Both the position numbers and the translations under genes were made by a program. The notes below the pieces were generated by a model, which had not been told where the DNA came from, searched no databases, and saw nothing but the letters and a program-made list of their open reading frames with translations. From assembly GCA_012269985.1 (NCBI GenBank), contig JAAXJF010000060.1, positions 1 to 38,139 of the forward strand: 38,139 nt of DNA, read 5' to 3'. Positions within the stretch are counted from its first letter, which is position 1. Every line of letters begins with the position of its first letter. Positions 16,481-24,863 of this stretch are shown piece by piece. The stretch comes from Acidimicrobiaceae bacterium (GTDB lineage Bacteria; Actinomycetota; Acidimicrobiia; Acidimicrobiales; Ilumatobacteraceae).

Positions 16481-16944
16481 CCCACAACCTCGACAACGTT
16501 TCGGCAGGCATCACACCATGCAACCGCTCGACATCGCGTCGGACCCACCGGGCTCACCTCGCGAAGCGATGGCTTTTCACATACCGGGCACGTCGGCAGC
16601 ACACCATCACGGCGAATTGCTATTGAGAACTCACGGCCCAGTTGATCGACCGCCAACGGCGACAACATGCTCGGCACCCAACTGCCATCGAGCCGCCACA
16701 CCACCTCGACACCGCTAAGTCCTTGTGTGTGAAGGGCTGTGCGTACATCTGATTCGATCACCTCTCGGGCCGGGCAGCCTGCCATTGTCGGCAGCAGCGT
16801 CACCGACACCCGTTCGTCGTCTACGGCAACATCGTCAACGATGCCAAGGTCAACAATTGAGAGCGTTCCATATTCTGGGTCCATCACGCGCATCAACGCA
16901 GACCGCACCATCTCTGGTGTGACGACAGTGCGTGCCGCTATCAC
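16477..16944 (-). CDS. paaD: epoxidase maturation protein PaaD
   Basis: 155 residues from GTG 16944, chosen because it overlaps the paaA stop as GTGA; the frame continues upstream inside paaA and is not used. The N-terminal MIP18/DUF59 domain (VMDPEYGTLSIVDLGIV, then TMAGCPA with C57) is followed by a C-terminal zinc ribbon, C119-x2-C122 and C144-x2-C147. PaaD is thought to help insert metal or Fe-S centres into the epoxidase or its reductase. It sits between paaA and paaB. Confidence 0.9.
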   Translation of the reverse strand: MIAARTVVTPEMVRSALMRVMDPEYGTLSIVDLGIVDDVAVDDERVSVTLLPTMAGCPAREVIESDVRTALHTQGLSGVEVVWRLDGSWVPSMLSPLAVDQLGREFSIAIRRDGVLPTCPVCEKPSLREVSPVGPTRCRAVAWCDACRNVVEVVG

Positions 16945-17849
16945 GCCGATACACCGATTGATTCTCGGAACCACGCGCTCTCCGCATGGTTCCGAACGGC
17001 ATTTGCAAGACGGCGGGCAGAATCTGGACCCGCATTTGAAAAGGTCGCCTTCAACGGCGCCCAATCAATCTCGCTCATCATCCACTCACCGGTATCGGGA
17101 TCTTGATGCAGGCCATCATCAGGAACGGTGAATCCGTACCCATGAAGTAACGGCACATACTTTTGCACGTAGGCGTGCCGTAAGACCTCGTTGCGTTCGC
17201 TCTTTATGTACCACTTCAGCAACGGATCATCTGGTGGTGAATCAGGCCCAAACAGCTGAACAGCAGGCCACCACCAACGTTCAAGAGCTGCTTGGAATAG
17301 ATCGCGTTGCACCTGTGAGCCCGACGCCATTTTCAGCAACATCTCTTCACCGTGACGCATGTGGAACCCCTCTTCGCCAACAATCCGACGGAGAATCCGC
17401 TTATAAGGGCCATACGTGCACTTTGCGAATACTGCTCGCTGACTTGCAAAAGCAGCCGCATCGACCAAGAACGCAATGGCTATCTGGTCTGCCCAGGTTT
17501 CTGCCCGATAGTGAAACACGTTATGAAAGCGGGTTTTCCCTGCGAGCAGATCGTTCATCATCTCATCACGGGTTTTGACGCCCATATCCGCGGCAACCAT
17601 GAACAGCAGATGGGCGTGTCCGATTTCGTCTTGGGTCTTCGCAAGAAAAATCTGCTTGAGCCTCAACCCTGGTGAATGAGGAATCCAGTCTCGTTCGGTA
17701 AGACCACCCATGAGTTCAGAATTGGCGTGGAACTCGATAAATCGGAAGACCTCATGCCGGTATTCCTCTGGCATGTCATCGTCAGCTTCGACCATGCCGC
17801 CATCGTCAAGAAATGCCTGAAATTCGTCAAGATCAGCCCAAGTTCTCAT
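16941..17849 (-). CDS. paaA: phenylacetyl-CoA epoxidase catalytic subunit PaaA
   Basis: 302 residues from ATG 17849, which has a perfect AGGAGG 6 nt upstream (17856-17861); the TTG at 17855 inside that region is rejected. Diiron ligand positions are visible: E45 (HANSELMGGL), E75 and H78 (KTQDEIGHAHLL), D130 (IAFLVDAAAF) and the later VGEEGFHMRHGEEML. PaaA binds phenylacetyl-CoA and carries out the O2-dependent ring epoxidation. No paaE reductase gene follows in this window. Confidence 0.95.
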   Translation of the reverse strand: MRTWADLDEFQAFLDDGGMVEADDDMPEEYRHEVFRFIEFHANSELMGGLTERDWIPHSPGLRLKQIFLAKTQDEIGHAHLLFMVAADMGVKTRDEMMNDLLAGKTRFHNVFHYRAETWADQIAIAFLVDAAAFASQRAVFAKCTYGPYKRILRRIVGEEGFHMRHGEEMLLKMASGSQVQRDLFQAALERWWWPAVQLFGPDSPPDDPLLKWYIKSERNEVLRHAYVQKYVPLLHGYGFTVPDDGLHQDPDTGEWMMSEIDWAPLKATFSNAGPDSARRLANAVRNHAESAWFRESIGVSA

Positions 17850-17902
17850 CGACAACCTCCTGCTCGAAGACTACTGCCCAATACCGGCTGAGCGAGATTC
17901 AA

Positions 17903-19204
17903 CTACAGCGAACGACGGTCATCAACCCGGGACAATTTGCCGCCCTCGGAACGAGGAAGCGCACCACGGTCAGCAACGGTGACCGCCACCCCAATGCCAA
18001 GAGAAGACCGCAATGCATCGGAGACGCTGGCTCCAAGCGAGCTTCCAACCTCTTCAACCGACCCAACACCATCAGCCGGTTCAACCTCAACAGTCAGATT
18101 GTCGAGCGTGCCATCCCTCGTAACGACGAGCCTGAAATGAGGTGCTGCCAGATCAACGCCTAGAAGCGCGTGTTCCACCTGGCTTGGGTACACGTTGACG
18201 CCTCGAATGACGATCATGTCGTCGCTTCGACCAACGATTGACGAAATGCGTGCGTGCGTCCGACCACAGGGTGAGGGCTCACGAGTCATCGAGCAGAGGT
18301 CACCAGTCCAGTAGCGCAGAATCGGGAACGCCTGTTTCGTCAGCGAGGTGAGCACCAACACTCCCACTTCGCCTTCATCAAGCACCTCACCAGTATCGGG
18401 GTGCACGATCTCTGGGTAAAAGTGGTCTTCCATGACAACGAGACCCGAGCGATCTGCGGTTTCACACGCAACACCTGGCCCAATGACCTCCGACAGCCCG
18501 TAGATGTTGACCGCGATCATCGACAGTTTCTCTTCGATTTGCTGGCGCATGAGTTCTGACCAAGGTTCGGCACCGAGCACACCGACTCGGAGCGAATTGT
18601 TCTCTGGCAGTTGCTCGGCAAGAGTTAGCGCATACGACGGGGTGCAACAGATCGACTCAGGAGCGAAATCTTCGATGAGCATGAGTTGCCGCTCGGTGTT
18701 ACCGCCCGACACCGGAACCACTGAAATTCCGGCTTCCTCTGCACCAGCATGCAAACCGAGACCGCCGGTAAACAGCCCGTAACCGTAGGCGTTATGCAAC
18801 ATCCATCCGGGCTCAATGCCGGCACCCCGTAGACAGCGAGCAACACATCGCGCCCACATCGACAGGTCTTCAGCGGTGTACCCAACGACAGTTGGTTTGC
18901 CCGTAGTGCCACTGCTCGCATGAACTCGCTGCACCTTGTTGCGCGGCACTGCAAATAGGCCGAACGGGTAGTTGTCTCTCAGGTCGCTCTTCTTTGTGAA
19001 GGGAATGTCACGAATGCCGTCGAGAGAAGCCGGGGTCGCCACGTTGGCCAACCGCTCGCCGAACGCAGGCACACGCTCTTTGACGACATCGACAGTGGCT
19101 GCAAGACGCTGCAGCTGCAGCGCTTCAAGTTCGACTCGCTCCATCGTCTCGATTGCATGCTCATGAAATCCGGGTGCGATTCGTTCACTTCCTAAAGCCC
19201 CCAC
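17903..19204 (-). CDS. paaK: phenylacetate-CoA ligase PaaK
   Basis: 433 residues from GTG 19204, preceded by a strong GGGGAGGG ribosome site; the longer frame to 19282 is not needed. Motifs: RVELEALQLQRL near the N-terminus, AMP/P-loop ASSGTTGKPT near 96-105, YGLSEVIGPG, YWTGDLCSM and RSDDMIVIRGVNVYPSQVE. The size and motif set separate PaaK from other ANL enzymes. It makes phenylacetyl-CoA, the substrate of PaaABC encoded downstream after a 53-nt gap. Confidence 0.95.
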   Translation of the reverse strand: MGALGSERIAPGFHEHAIETMERVELEALQLQRLAATVDVVKERVPAFGERLANVATPASLDGIRDIPFTKKSDLRDNYPFGLFAVPRNKVQRVHASSGTTGKPTVVGYTAEDLSMWARCVARCLRGAGIEPGWMLHNAYGYGLFTGGLGLHAGAEEAGISVVPVSGGNTERQLMLIEDFAPESICCTPSYALTLAEQLPENNSLRVGVLGAEPWSELMRQQIEEKLSMIAVNIYGLSEVIGPGVACETADRSGLVVMEDHFYPEIVHPDTGEVLDEGEVGVLVLTSLTKQAFPILRYWTGDLCSMTREPSPCGRTHARISSIVGRSDDMIVIRGVNVYPSQVEHALLGVDLAAPHFRLVVTRDGTLDNLTVEVEPADGVGSVEEVGSSLGASVSDALRSSLGIGVAVTVADRGALPRSEGGKLSRVDDRRSL

Positions 19205-19377
19205 GAGCCCTCCCCTTTTGGTCACTGTTCTCGATGACTCTCGTAGAACGTTCCTCATTCTCGCATGCACCGTTGATCGCATCCAACGCCCGACGGCAAC
19301 TCTCCGCCCCTGGCATCATCAGTTGCCTCGAGTAGCTCAGCCGGCCATTGACCGACGCATATGGGAGACTCTCATCG
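19205..19377. promoter_or_regulatory. divergent intergenic region between paaK and the PhzF-like gene
   Basis: 173 nt that must hold the promoters of the paa operon and of the PhzF-like gene. Both genes have clear ribosome sites (19208-19215 for paaK, 19363-19367 for phzF-like), so both transcripts have leaders. A short imperfect dyad GTTCT-N13-AGAAC lies in it. I see no obvious TetR-like (PaaR) or GntR-like operator. Confidence 0.4.
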
Positions 19378-20208
19378 GTGAGACGGAGATTTCTACAAGT
19401 TGATGTGTTTGGTGAGCACCCCTTCGAAGGAAATCCACTCGCAGTGGTCGTCGACGCCGAGGGTCTCACGACCGCTGAGATGCAGGCATTCGCGCACTGG
19501 ACCAACCTCTCTGAAACTACCTTTCTGTTGTCGCCCACACACGCTGATGCCGACTATCGAGTGAGGATCTTCACCCCAACCGAGGAGCTACCGTTCGCAG
19601 GTCACCCCACGCTCGGATCTGCCTCGGCATGGCTGACGACTCAAGACCACATGCGAACCAGTGCTGACCTCGTTCAGGAGTGCGAGGTGGGTCTTGTTGA
19701 AATTCGTCATCAAGATGATGTGTTCTCGTTCAAAGCACCCCCACTCATGAGGAGCGGTACTGCCGATGAGCACGTAGTTGCTGAAGCCGCAGAAGCACTT
19801 TCAATTCACCGCTCATCGATCATCGATGCCGAATGGATTGACAACGGCCCTGGCTGGCTCGGGCTGCTTCTTGAGTCCGCAGACGAGGTGCTGGCACTCA
19901 CATCGCCAACAAGCGGTCTCAGTCTCGGTGTTGCGGGCGCCTACCCGCCCGGTTCTCCATTTGCCTACGAGGTCAGGGCGTTCTATTCGTCACATGGCAT
20001 CACTATGGAAGACCCTGTGACGGGAAGTCTGAATGCTTCACTTGCACAATGGATGATCGCCTCGGGCCGGTTCTCTGCGCCATATCGCGTCTGTCAAGGA
20101 AAAGCTGTCGGGCGAAACGGGGTCGTGTCTGTCGACGTCGACGAGGGCGGTGACGTCTGGGTGGGAGGAAATGTCGCGGTGTGCGTTTCAGGTGAGGTTG
20201 ATCTCTAG
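19378..20208 (+). CDS. PhzF-family isomerase-like protein
   Basis: 276 residues from GTG 19378, with GGGAG 10 nt upstream; the start gives the family-typical RRRFLQVDVF. Features: PFEGNPLAVV, catalytic E46 in LSETTFLL, PFAGHPTLG and the second-lobe EDPVTGSLNASLAQWM. The protein folds as two alike lobes as in diaminopimelate epimerase. PhzF proper acts in phenazine synthesis, but no phenazine genes are here, so it is one of the many housekeeping homologues of unknown substrate. Confidence 0.87.
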   Translation: MRRRFLQVDVFGEHPFEGNPLAVVVDAEGLTTAEMQAFAHWTNLSETTFLLSPTHADADYRVRIFTPTEELPFAGHPTLGSASAWLTTQDHMRTSADLVQECEVGLVEIRHQDDVFSFKAPPLMRSGTADEHVVAEAAEALSIHRSSIIDAEWIDNGPGWLGLLLESADEVLALTSPTSGLSLGVAGAYPPGSPFAYEVRAFYSSHGITMEDPVTGSLNASLAQWMIASGRFSAPYRVCQGKAVGRNGVVSVDVDEGGDVWVGGNVAVCVSGEVDL

Positions 20209-20214
20209 AGACGC

Positions 20215-20694
20215 TTAACTCCGCTTGAGGTCAATGACCGCTCCCCCGCTGGCTTCCACCAACTTGTGTGGTTCAATGCCGAAGACGTCATGCCACGTAC
20301 CAGCAGCAGCCCAAACCTCGTGATATTGCAAAAGATCAGGGTCAATAAAGATCCGTAGTGGCGTTGCATGCCCAAAAGGCGGCACGCCACCTATCGGAAA
20401 CCCAGTTGCAGACCTCACCACATCTGCATCAACTCGCTGGCACATGACGCCGCCAGCCGCCTCGGCCAACTTCGTTTCATCGAGCTGGTTAGCACCACTC
20501 ACGTACGCAAGAACAATCTCCCCATCAACCCCGAAAATAAGGCTCTTCACAATCTGACCAAGCTCGACCCCGACTGCATCCGCGGCCTCCTGAGCCGTCC
20601 GCGTGCCGTCTGGGAACGTCCGAGGAGAGACCTCAAGGCCAAGTGCTGCCGCCGCATCAACTACCCGTTGCACATTGGCGTGCATGCCTCTCAC
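20215..20694 (-). CDS. YbaK/ProX-family aminoacyl-tRNA deacylase-like protein
   Basis: 159 residues with the conserved lysine in GQIVKSLIFGVDGE (K50 counting from GTG 20694), QLDETKLAEA, ATGFPIGGVPPFGH and LRIFIDPDLLQYHEVWAAAGT. The family hydrolyses mischarged tRNA (such as Cys-tRNAPro) in trans. GTG 20694 overlaps the upstream stop by 4 nt (GTGA); ATG 20685, three codons in, is an alternative. It converges on the PhzF-like gene with 6 nt between stops. Confidence 0.88.
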   Translation of the reverse strand: MRGMHANVQRVVDAAAALGLEVSPRTFPDGTRTAQEAADAVGVELGQIVKSLIFGVDGEIVLAYVSGANQLDETKLAEAAGGVMCQRVDADVVRSATGFPIGGVPPFGHATPLRIFIDPDLLQYHEVWAAAGTWHDVFGIEPHKLVEASGGAVIDLKRS

Positions 20695-20933
20695 CCTCCT
20701 ACGTGCTTGAGCTGTGAAATTGACGCTGCCAGCGCATGATCAAGTTCGGTGATCGCTCCGTCTGCTGAGTGAGTGCAACACTCGATCACAACGGTATTCC
20801 ACGAAATGGAAATGTCCGGATGATGATCATGCTCATTAGCCACTTCGGCCACCGCGTTCACAAACCCCATTGCCTCATCAAAATCAGCAAACACAAATGT
20901 CGAAGAAAGCTTGCCGTTGACTTCACTGAACAT
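20691..20933 (-). CDS. pterin-4-alpha-carbinolamine dehydratase
   Basis: 80 residues from ATG 20933, chosen over the upstream TTG because TAGGTT stands 6 nt before it. The PCD signature is clear: FVNAVAEVANEHDHHPDISI and WNTVVIECCTHSADGAITELDHALA, with the active-site His pair in DHHPD. It dehydrates the pterin carbinolamine formed by aromatic amino acid hydroxylases, or recycles a related pterin; no hydroxylase is nearby. It is translationally coupled to the YbaK-like gene. Confidence 0.9.
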   Translation of the reverse strand: MFSEVNGKLSSTFVFADFDEAMGFVNAVAEVANEHDHHPDISISWNTVVIECCTHSADGAITELDHALAASISQLKHVGG

Positions 20934-20939
20934 GTGCAA

Positions 20940-20945
20940 AACCTA
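20940..20945 (-). promoter_or_regulatory. -10-like hexamer, leaderless-type start of the dehydratase gene
   Basis: TAGGTT on the minus strand, 6 nt before ATG 20933; identical to the hexamer in front of the LLM gene. Confidence 0.4.
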
Positions 20946-21037
20946 GTCGAGATCGCGATTCTGTAACGTCCTGGATTAGACCGATGACAACCTGATATGA
21001 CAGCGTGTCATCAAGCCATCCGCTTAAAGGAGTATCG

Positions 21038-22240
21038 ATGAGCACCGCCCTCTCACCCCAAGAAGCAGAAGAGTTTGCGAACCAGGTTCGCAGTTTTCTC
21101 GAATCAAATACCTCCTCCGGTAGGGGCCGCGACCTGAGTGCAGCCCGAGAGTTCCAGGGGCGTCTCGCAGAGGCCGGCTTTGCTGGAATACCCTTTCCAA
21201 AGGAGTACGGCGGCGCTGGGCTCACGCTCGAACATGAGCGCATCTTCCGACAGGTAGCCCAAGGGTTCCCCATGATGACCGGCGAACTTGTGATCAGCCA
21301 TGGCATGTGCCTGCCCGTACTGAACGAATTTGGCACCGATGAGCAGAAGCGCAAGTTCATGCCCGACAAAATCTCAGCAAAGACGGTCTGGTGCCAGATG
21401 TTCTCTGAACCCGGCGCTGGCAGCGACGTTGCAAGCCTTCAAACAAAGGCCGAACGAGATGGCGACGAGTGGATCCTCAATGGTCAAAAGGTCTGGACCA
21501 CCCTCGCTCATGTCTCTGACTACGGAGTCATCATCGCTCGAACAGATCCTGACCAGCCGAAGCACGCAGGTATTTCGATGTTCATCATCGATCTGAAGAG
21601 CCCCGGCGTCGAAATTCGGCCGATCAACCAAATCGACGGCGGCAATCACTTCAACGAAGTCTTCTTCACCGACGTACGCATCCCTGCTGACAACTTGCTC
21701 GGCGAGTACAACAACGGTTGGCGTCAGGCCACTGCCATGCTCATGTATGAGCGAGTCGCAATTGGCTCTCTCAATGCTGGAAAGATCACTCAGCCGATGT
21801 ACGACGTGCTTGCGAAGTGGGCAACTCGCAACGGCTCGATCAGTGACTCGGTTGTTCGCGACGAACTCATGCAGATCTACTGCATGGAGTCAACAAAATC
21901 GATGGTAGCGATGCGCAACCGAGCAGAAATGAAAGCCGGTAAGGCTCCTGGGCCTGGCGGCTCGCTCGGCAAGCTCTACGGCTCGATCATCGCAAAACGA
22001 TTCCGAGAGATCGCTCAGAACATCGCCGGCCCTGCCACTGCGGCCTGGGAAGGCGAAGGCAGCGACGAAGAAGCTCTTGCTGTCAACATGATCGGCTCGC
22101 TGTCATCGGGCATTGCAGGAGGCACCGACGAAATTCAGCGCAACATCATTGGTGACCGCGTGCTCGGACTTCCACGCGATATTTCCGTCGACACAGGCGT
22201 TGCTTTCAAAGAGCTCAAAGTCGGCACTCAGCGCAGTTAA
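21038..22240 (+). CDS. acyl-CoA dehydrogenase
   Basis: 400 residues from ATG 21038, which has AAAGGAG 5 nt upstream. Family features: PFPKEYGGAGLTLEHERI, WCQMFSEPGAGSDVASLQT (FAD/acyl binding), NGQKVWTTLAHVSDYG and the C-terminal SSGIAGGTDEIQRNIIGDRVLGLP. It would desaturate an acyl-CoA and pass electrons to ETF. It is a different subfamily from the enzyme at 1448-2563 and has the full-length form. Ends 12 nt from the convergent MFS gene. Substrate unknown. Confidence 0.92.
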   Translation: MSTALSPQEAEEFANQVRSFLESNTSSGRGRDLSAAREFQGRLAEAGFAGIPFPKEYGGAGLTLEHERIFRQVAQGFPMMTGELVISHGMCLPVLNEFGTDEQKRKFMPDKISAKTVWCQMFSEPGAGSDVASLQTKAERDGDEWILNGQKVWTTLAHVSDYGVIIARTDPDQPKHAGISMFIIDLKSPGVEIRPINQIDGGNHFNEVFFTDVRIPADNLLGEYNNGWRQATAMLMYERVAIGSLNAGKITQPMYDVLAKWATRNGSISDSVVRDELMQIYCMESTKSMVAMRNRAEMKAGKAPGPGGSLGKLYGSIIAKRFREIAQNIAGPATAAWEGEGSDEEALAVNMIGSLSSGIAGGTDEIQRNIIGDRVLGLPRDISVDTGVAFKELKVGTQRS

Positions 22241-22252
22241 TCCGAGGGTCGG

Positions 22253-23515
22253 TCAACCTTTGGTGTGATCACTGGTGTTCTCTGCTGGCCCTCCCAAATA
22301 GAACACAAATACTCCGGCAAGCGACATGCCTGCGGCAACGAGATACGCAGTCTCATAACCGCCTGCAACGTCGTGAAGCCACCCGAGTAGCCACGGCCCC
22401 CCGGCGACGCCAACGACGCTGAAGAACTGTGTTCGGCCAAACAATTTTGGGTACTCCCTTACTCCAAAGCGCTCGGCAATGAGCAGTGGTTGCAACATCA
22501 AGATGTTGCCTACCGTCGCTCCAAAGAAAAGGATGAACGCAAAGAACACCCAGGTGTTGTACGACAGTGCGAGTCCGGCAAGCGCGATCATCTGAAAGAA
22601 CGAGAGCATCGTAATCACTCTGCCCAACGCAAATCTGGGGAACACCTTCCCGCCGACGAGTCGGGCGATGATCGACGTCACCGCAAGCGCCAACGTTGCG
22701 AACGCCGCAGTCGTCGCCGTTGTGCGTTCTTCAGCGAGTTTCACCAGCTGCTGAATTCCGCCCACCTGAGAACCCAACGACAAGATGTAGCCAACGGTGA
22801 CCGCAAGAAAAAATCTGCTTCGCATGGCGATGGCAAACGGGGTTCCTGACAGCACCATCGCCGATGCGCCTGGCGCCACCGGTTCACCGTCAGGAAGGAA
22901 CCCAGAATCAGCAGGGTCGCTCTTCAGTAAAAACCAACCAGGCACCACCGTGCCAACGAAAAAGACCAATGCGAGCCACGGCGCCGCACCCTGCAACGTC
23001 TGCTCGTCGACAAACCATTTCGCAGCAGGGGTGATGAGCACGCCACCAACCGATAGACCCGTGGACGCCACTGAAATTGCCATCGCTCGACGACGATGGA
23101 ACCACCTCGTCACAACGGTCGTGACCGTCACGAGACCTGCGGCTGCGAACCCGACGCCGTACAGGCAGTAGACGACGTACAACTGCCAGACCGCAGTGAT
23201 TTGACCGAGAGCCAACAGAGACCCTGCGCCGATAATGCCACCGCCGAGTACTGCCAGGCGAGCGTCACGGCGGGCAATAAACCGGGCGACCCACAACCCG
23301 GTGACGCCCGCAACAACGAAGAAGACGGTGGTTCCGAACGACAGCGACGCGATATCCCAACCTCGCTCTTTGCTGAGCGCATTCAGGTAGACAGCAAGAC
23401 CATAAAAGCCGAGCCCGGCCGACGTAGTGAGCACGAGAAAGCCACCAGCGACAACTCGCATTCCAGGAAATTTTGCGTGGGGGGTTGCAACACCTTCAGA
23501 AGAAGTTTCAGGCAC
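22253..23515 (-). CDS. MFS transporter
   Basis: 420 residues with about 12 hydrophobic segments and the MFS loop 2-3 pattern (VARFIARRDARLAVLGGGIIGAG) and a second-half repeat (LVGGKVFPRFALGRVITML). It resembles the oxalate/formate or monocarboxylate-type group of MFS carriers (GWDIASLSFGTTVFFVVAG near the N-terminus), which would fit uptake of an organic acid, but that is inference. GTG 23515 is supported by TACGGT 6 nt upstream. Confidence 0.87.
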   Translation of the reverse strand: MPETSSEGVATPHAKFPGMRVVAGGFLVLTTSAGLGFYGLAVYLNALSKERGWDIASLSFGTTVFFVVAGVTGLWVARFIARRDARLAVLGGGIIGAGSLLALGQITAVWQLYVVYCLYGVGFAAAGLVTVTTVVTRWFHRRRAMAISVASTGLSVGGVLITPAAKWFVDEQTLQGAAPWLALVFFVGTVVPGWFLLKSDPADSGFLPDGEPVAPGASAMVLSGTPFAIAMRSRFFLAVTVGYILSLGSQVGGIQQLVKLAEERTTATTAAFATLALAVTSIIARLVGGKVFPRFALGRVITMLSFFQMIALAGLALSYNTWVFFAFILFFGATVGNILMLQPLLIAERFGVREYPKLFGRTQFFSVVGVAGGPWLLGWLHDVAGGYETAYLVAAGMSLAGVFVFYLGGPAENTSDHTKG

Positions 23516-23521
23516 AGATGA

Positions 23522-23527
23522 ACCGTA
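23522..23527 (-). promoter_or_regulatory. -10-like hexamer, leaderless-type start of MFS gene
   Basis: TACGGT on the minus strand, 6 nt before GTG 23515. Confidence 0.38.
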
Positions 23528-23598
23528 CTCACCCTCGGCGAGTAACTTCCGATTGTGGTGCGAAGTGCAACAACTTCTTCGAAGATTCCGAGGCGGCC

Positions 23599-23787
23599 AT
23601 GAGTCAGATCAGCCCCTGCACCAAAGTGTGCCGGCTTGATAGCGGCATGTGTGTCGGATGCTTCCGAACCAGTTCAGAAATTTCGATGTGGTCGATGATG
23701 CGCGATGACACCGCCCGCAACATCATCGCTGAACTGCCGAGCCGGCGGCAACCGCCAGTCTCACATCTTGAAAAGATCGTCGAGTGA
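23599..23787 (+). CDS. DUF1289-family small cysteine-rich protein
   Basis: 62 residues. It begins ISPCTKVCRLDSGMCVGCFRT, with C7, C11, C18 and C21, then EISMWSMM and IIAELPSRR, which is the full DUF1289 pattern. The four cysteines suggest a metal or Fe-S site; function unknown. The family is best known from proteobacteria, so its presence next to suf genes is of interest. Its last 27 nt overlap the end of sufC2 on the opposite strand. A weak ribosome site (GAGGCGG) precedes ATG 23599. Confidence 0.78.
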   Translation: MSQISPCTKVCRLDSGMCVGCFRTSSEISMWSMMRDDTARNIIAELPSRRQPPVSHLEKIVE

Positions 23788-24555
23788 CGACGGAGCGGAT
23801 TCTCCTGCTACTTCCTCATCGTTGCCCGTGAATGCTGCATACCCGTCACGCTCAAGAACGTCAGCCAGTTCAGCACCACCGCTCGTCACGATTTGCCCCT
23901 TCACCAAAATGTGAATGTGGTCGGGCCGAAGCTCGTTCAACAACCTGCTGTAGTGGGTAATTGCAAGCACTCCAAGAGGGTTATCGGCATCATTTGAGAG
24001 CTCTTCGACTCTTCGGGAACAGTCTCGCAACGCGTCGATATCAAGCCCTGAATCGAGTTCGTCGAGAATCGCAAACCGTGGTTGCAAGACTGCGAGCTGC
24101 AGTGTCTCGTTTCGCTTCTTCTCGCCTCCTGAAAAGTCGACATTGAGCGGGCGATCGAGAAAACGGTGCTCAAATCCAATTCGGTCGGCTTCGGCCTTCA
24201 TCAGGTCAGAAAGCCCCGCGGTATCACGACCGCGATGCTGCAATGCCTCACTCAACGCGTCGACAAGCGAGACCCCTGGAACTTCCGTCGGATACTGCAT
24301 GATGAGGTGCACTCCAGCCGCAGCGCGCTCCCAGGTCGACAGAGAAAGAAGGTCAGTGCCGTCGAGGGTGACGCTTCCTGCGGTCACGGTGTAGCCGGGC
24401 CGACCCATAATTACCGCCGACAACGTGCTCTTACCAGCGCCATTTGGCCCCATCACCGCATGAACTTCACCTGATTCAAGACGAAGATCGACACCGCGCA
24501 GAATCTCGTTTCCAGCCACTTCTGCATGCAACCCCGAAATCTCAAGGACGCTCAT
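23761..24555 (-). CDS. sufC: Fe-S assembly ATPase SufC (copy 2)
   Basis: 264 residues. Walker A GPNGAGKST at 36-44, Q-loop in LIMQYPTEVPG, signature SGGEKKR at 142-148, Walker B AILDE near 162-166 and ITHYSRLL. It is clearly SufC but diverges from copy 1 around the Q-loop (HLIMQYP against FLAFQYP) and has an acidic C-terminal tail of about 20 residues. It is the last gene of the sufB-sufD block and overlaps the Rieske gene by 4 nt. With sufB and sufD beside it, this copy is the natural ATPase of the local scaffold. Confidence 0.93.
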   Translation of the reverse strand: MSVLEISGLHAEVAGNEILRGVDLRLESGEVHAVMGPNGAGKSTLSAVIMGRPGYTVTAGSVTLDGTDLLSLSTWERAAAGVHLIMQYPTEVPGVSLVDALSEALQHRGRDTAGLSDLMKAEADRIGFEHRFLDRPLNVDFSGGEKKRNETLQLAVLQPRFAILDELDSGLDIDALRDCSRRVEELSNDADNPLGVLAITHYSRLLNELRPDHIHILVKGQIVTSGGAELADVLERDGYAAFTGNDEEVAGESAPSSLDDLFKM

Positions 24556-24863
24556 GCTGAAAGCTCCACATTCACGTTGCCGTCAACAATCGACACCTGG
24601 TGAACCCGCACGGGGACTGTCGCTGGGAGAGTGTCGGGTTCGCCGCTCGTCAAACTGAACGCACTTCCGTGTTTTGGGCATTCAAGCGTGCACGCATCGG
24701 GCCAGACGTCTCCTTCTGACAGCGACACATTGGCGTGGCTGCACACATCGTCAATTGCGTGCACATTGTCGCCGATTCGAACCACAGCAACTGCAACACC
24801 ATCAATCACGTGACACGCTGCAGCGCCGTCAACAAGGTCATCAAACTTGCACACCGTCGTCAT
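24552..24863 (-). CDS. Rieske-type ferredoxin in suf operon
   Basis: 103 residues. A [2Fe-2S] Rieske site is visible as C41-x-H43 (DVCSHANVSLSEG) and C62-x2-H65 (ECPKHGSAF). Such small non-heme-dioxygenase-type ferredoxins are often found between sufD and sufC in actinobacteria; they may supply electrons for cluster assembly or be a client. Start and stop overlap sufD and sufC2 by 4 nt each, so the three are translated together. Confidence 0.92.
   Translation of the reverse strand: MTTVCKFDDLVDGAAACHVIDGVAVAVVRIGDNVHAIDDVCSHANVSLSEGDVWPDACTLECPKHGSAFSLTSGEPDTLPATVPVRVHQVSIVDGNVNVELSA

Noticed and set aside
19378-20208. Phenazine biosynthesis gene phzF
   Set aside because: The family match is sound, but no phenazine genes are near; most PhzF-like proteins in such genomes are unrelated to phenazines, so no symbol was given.
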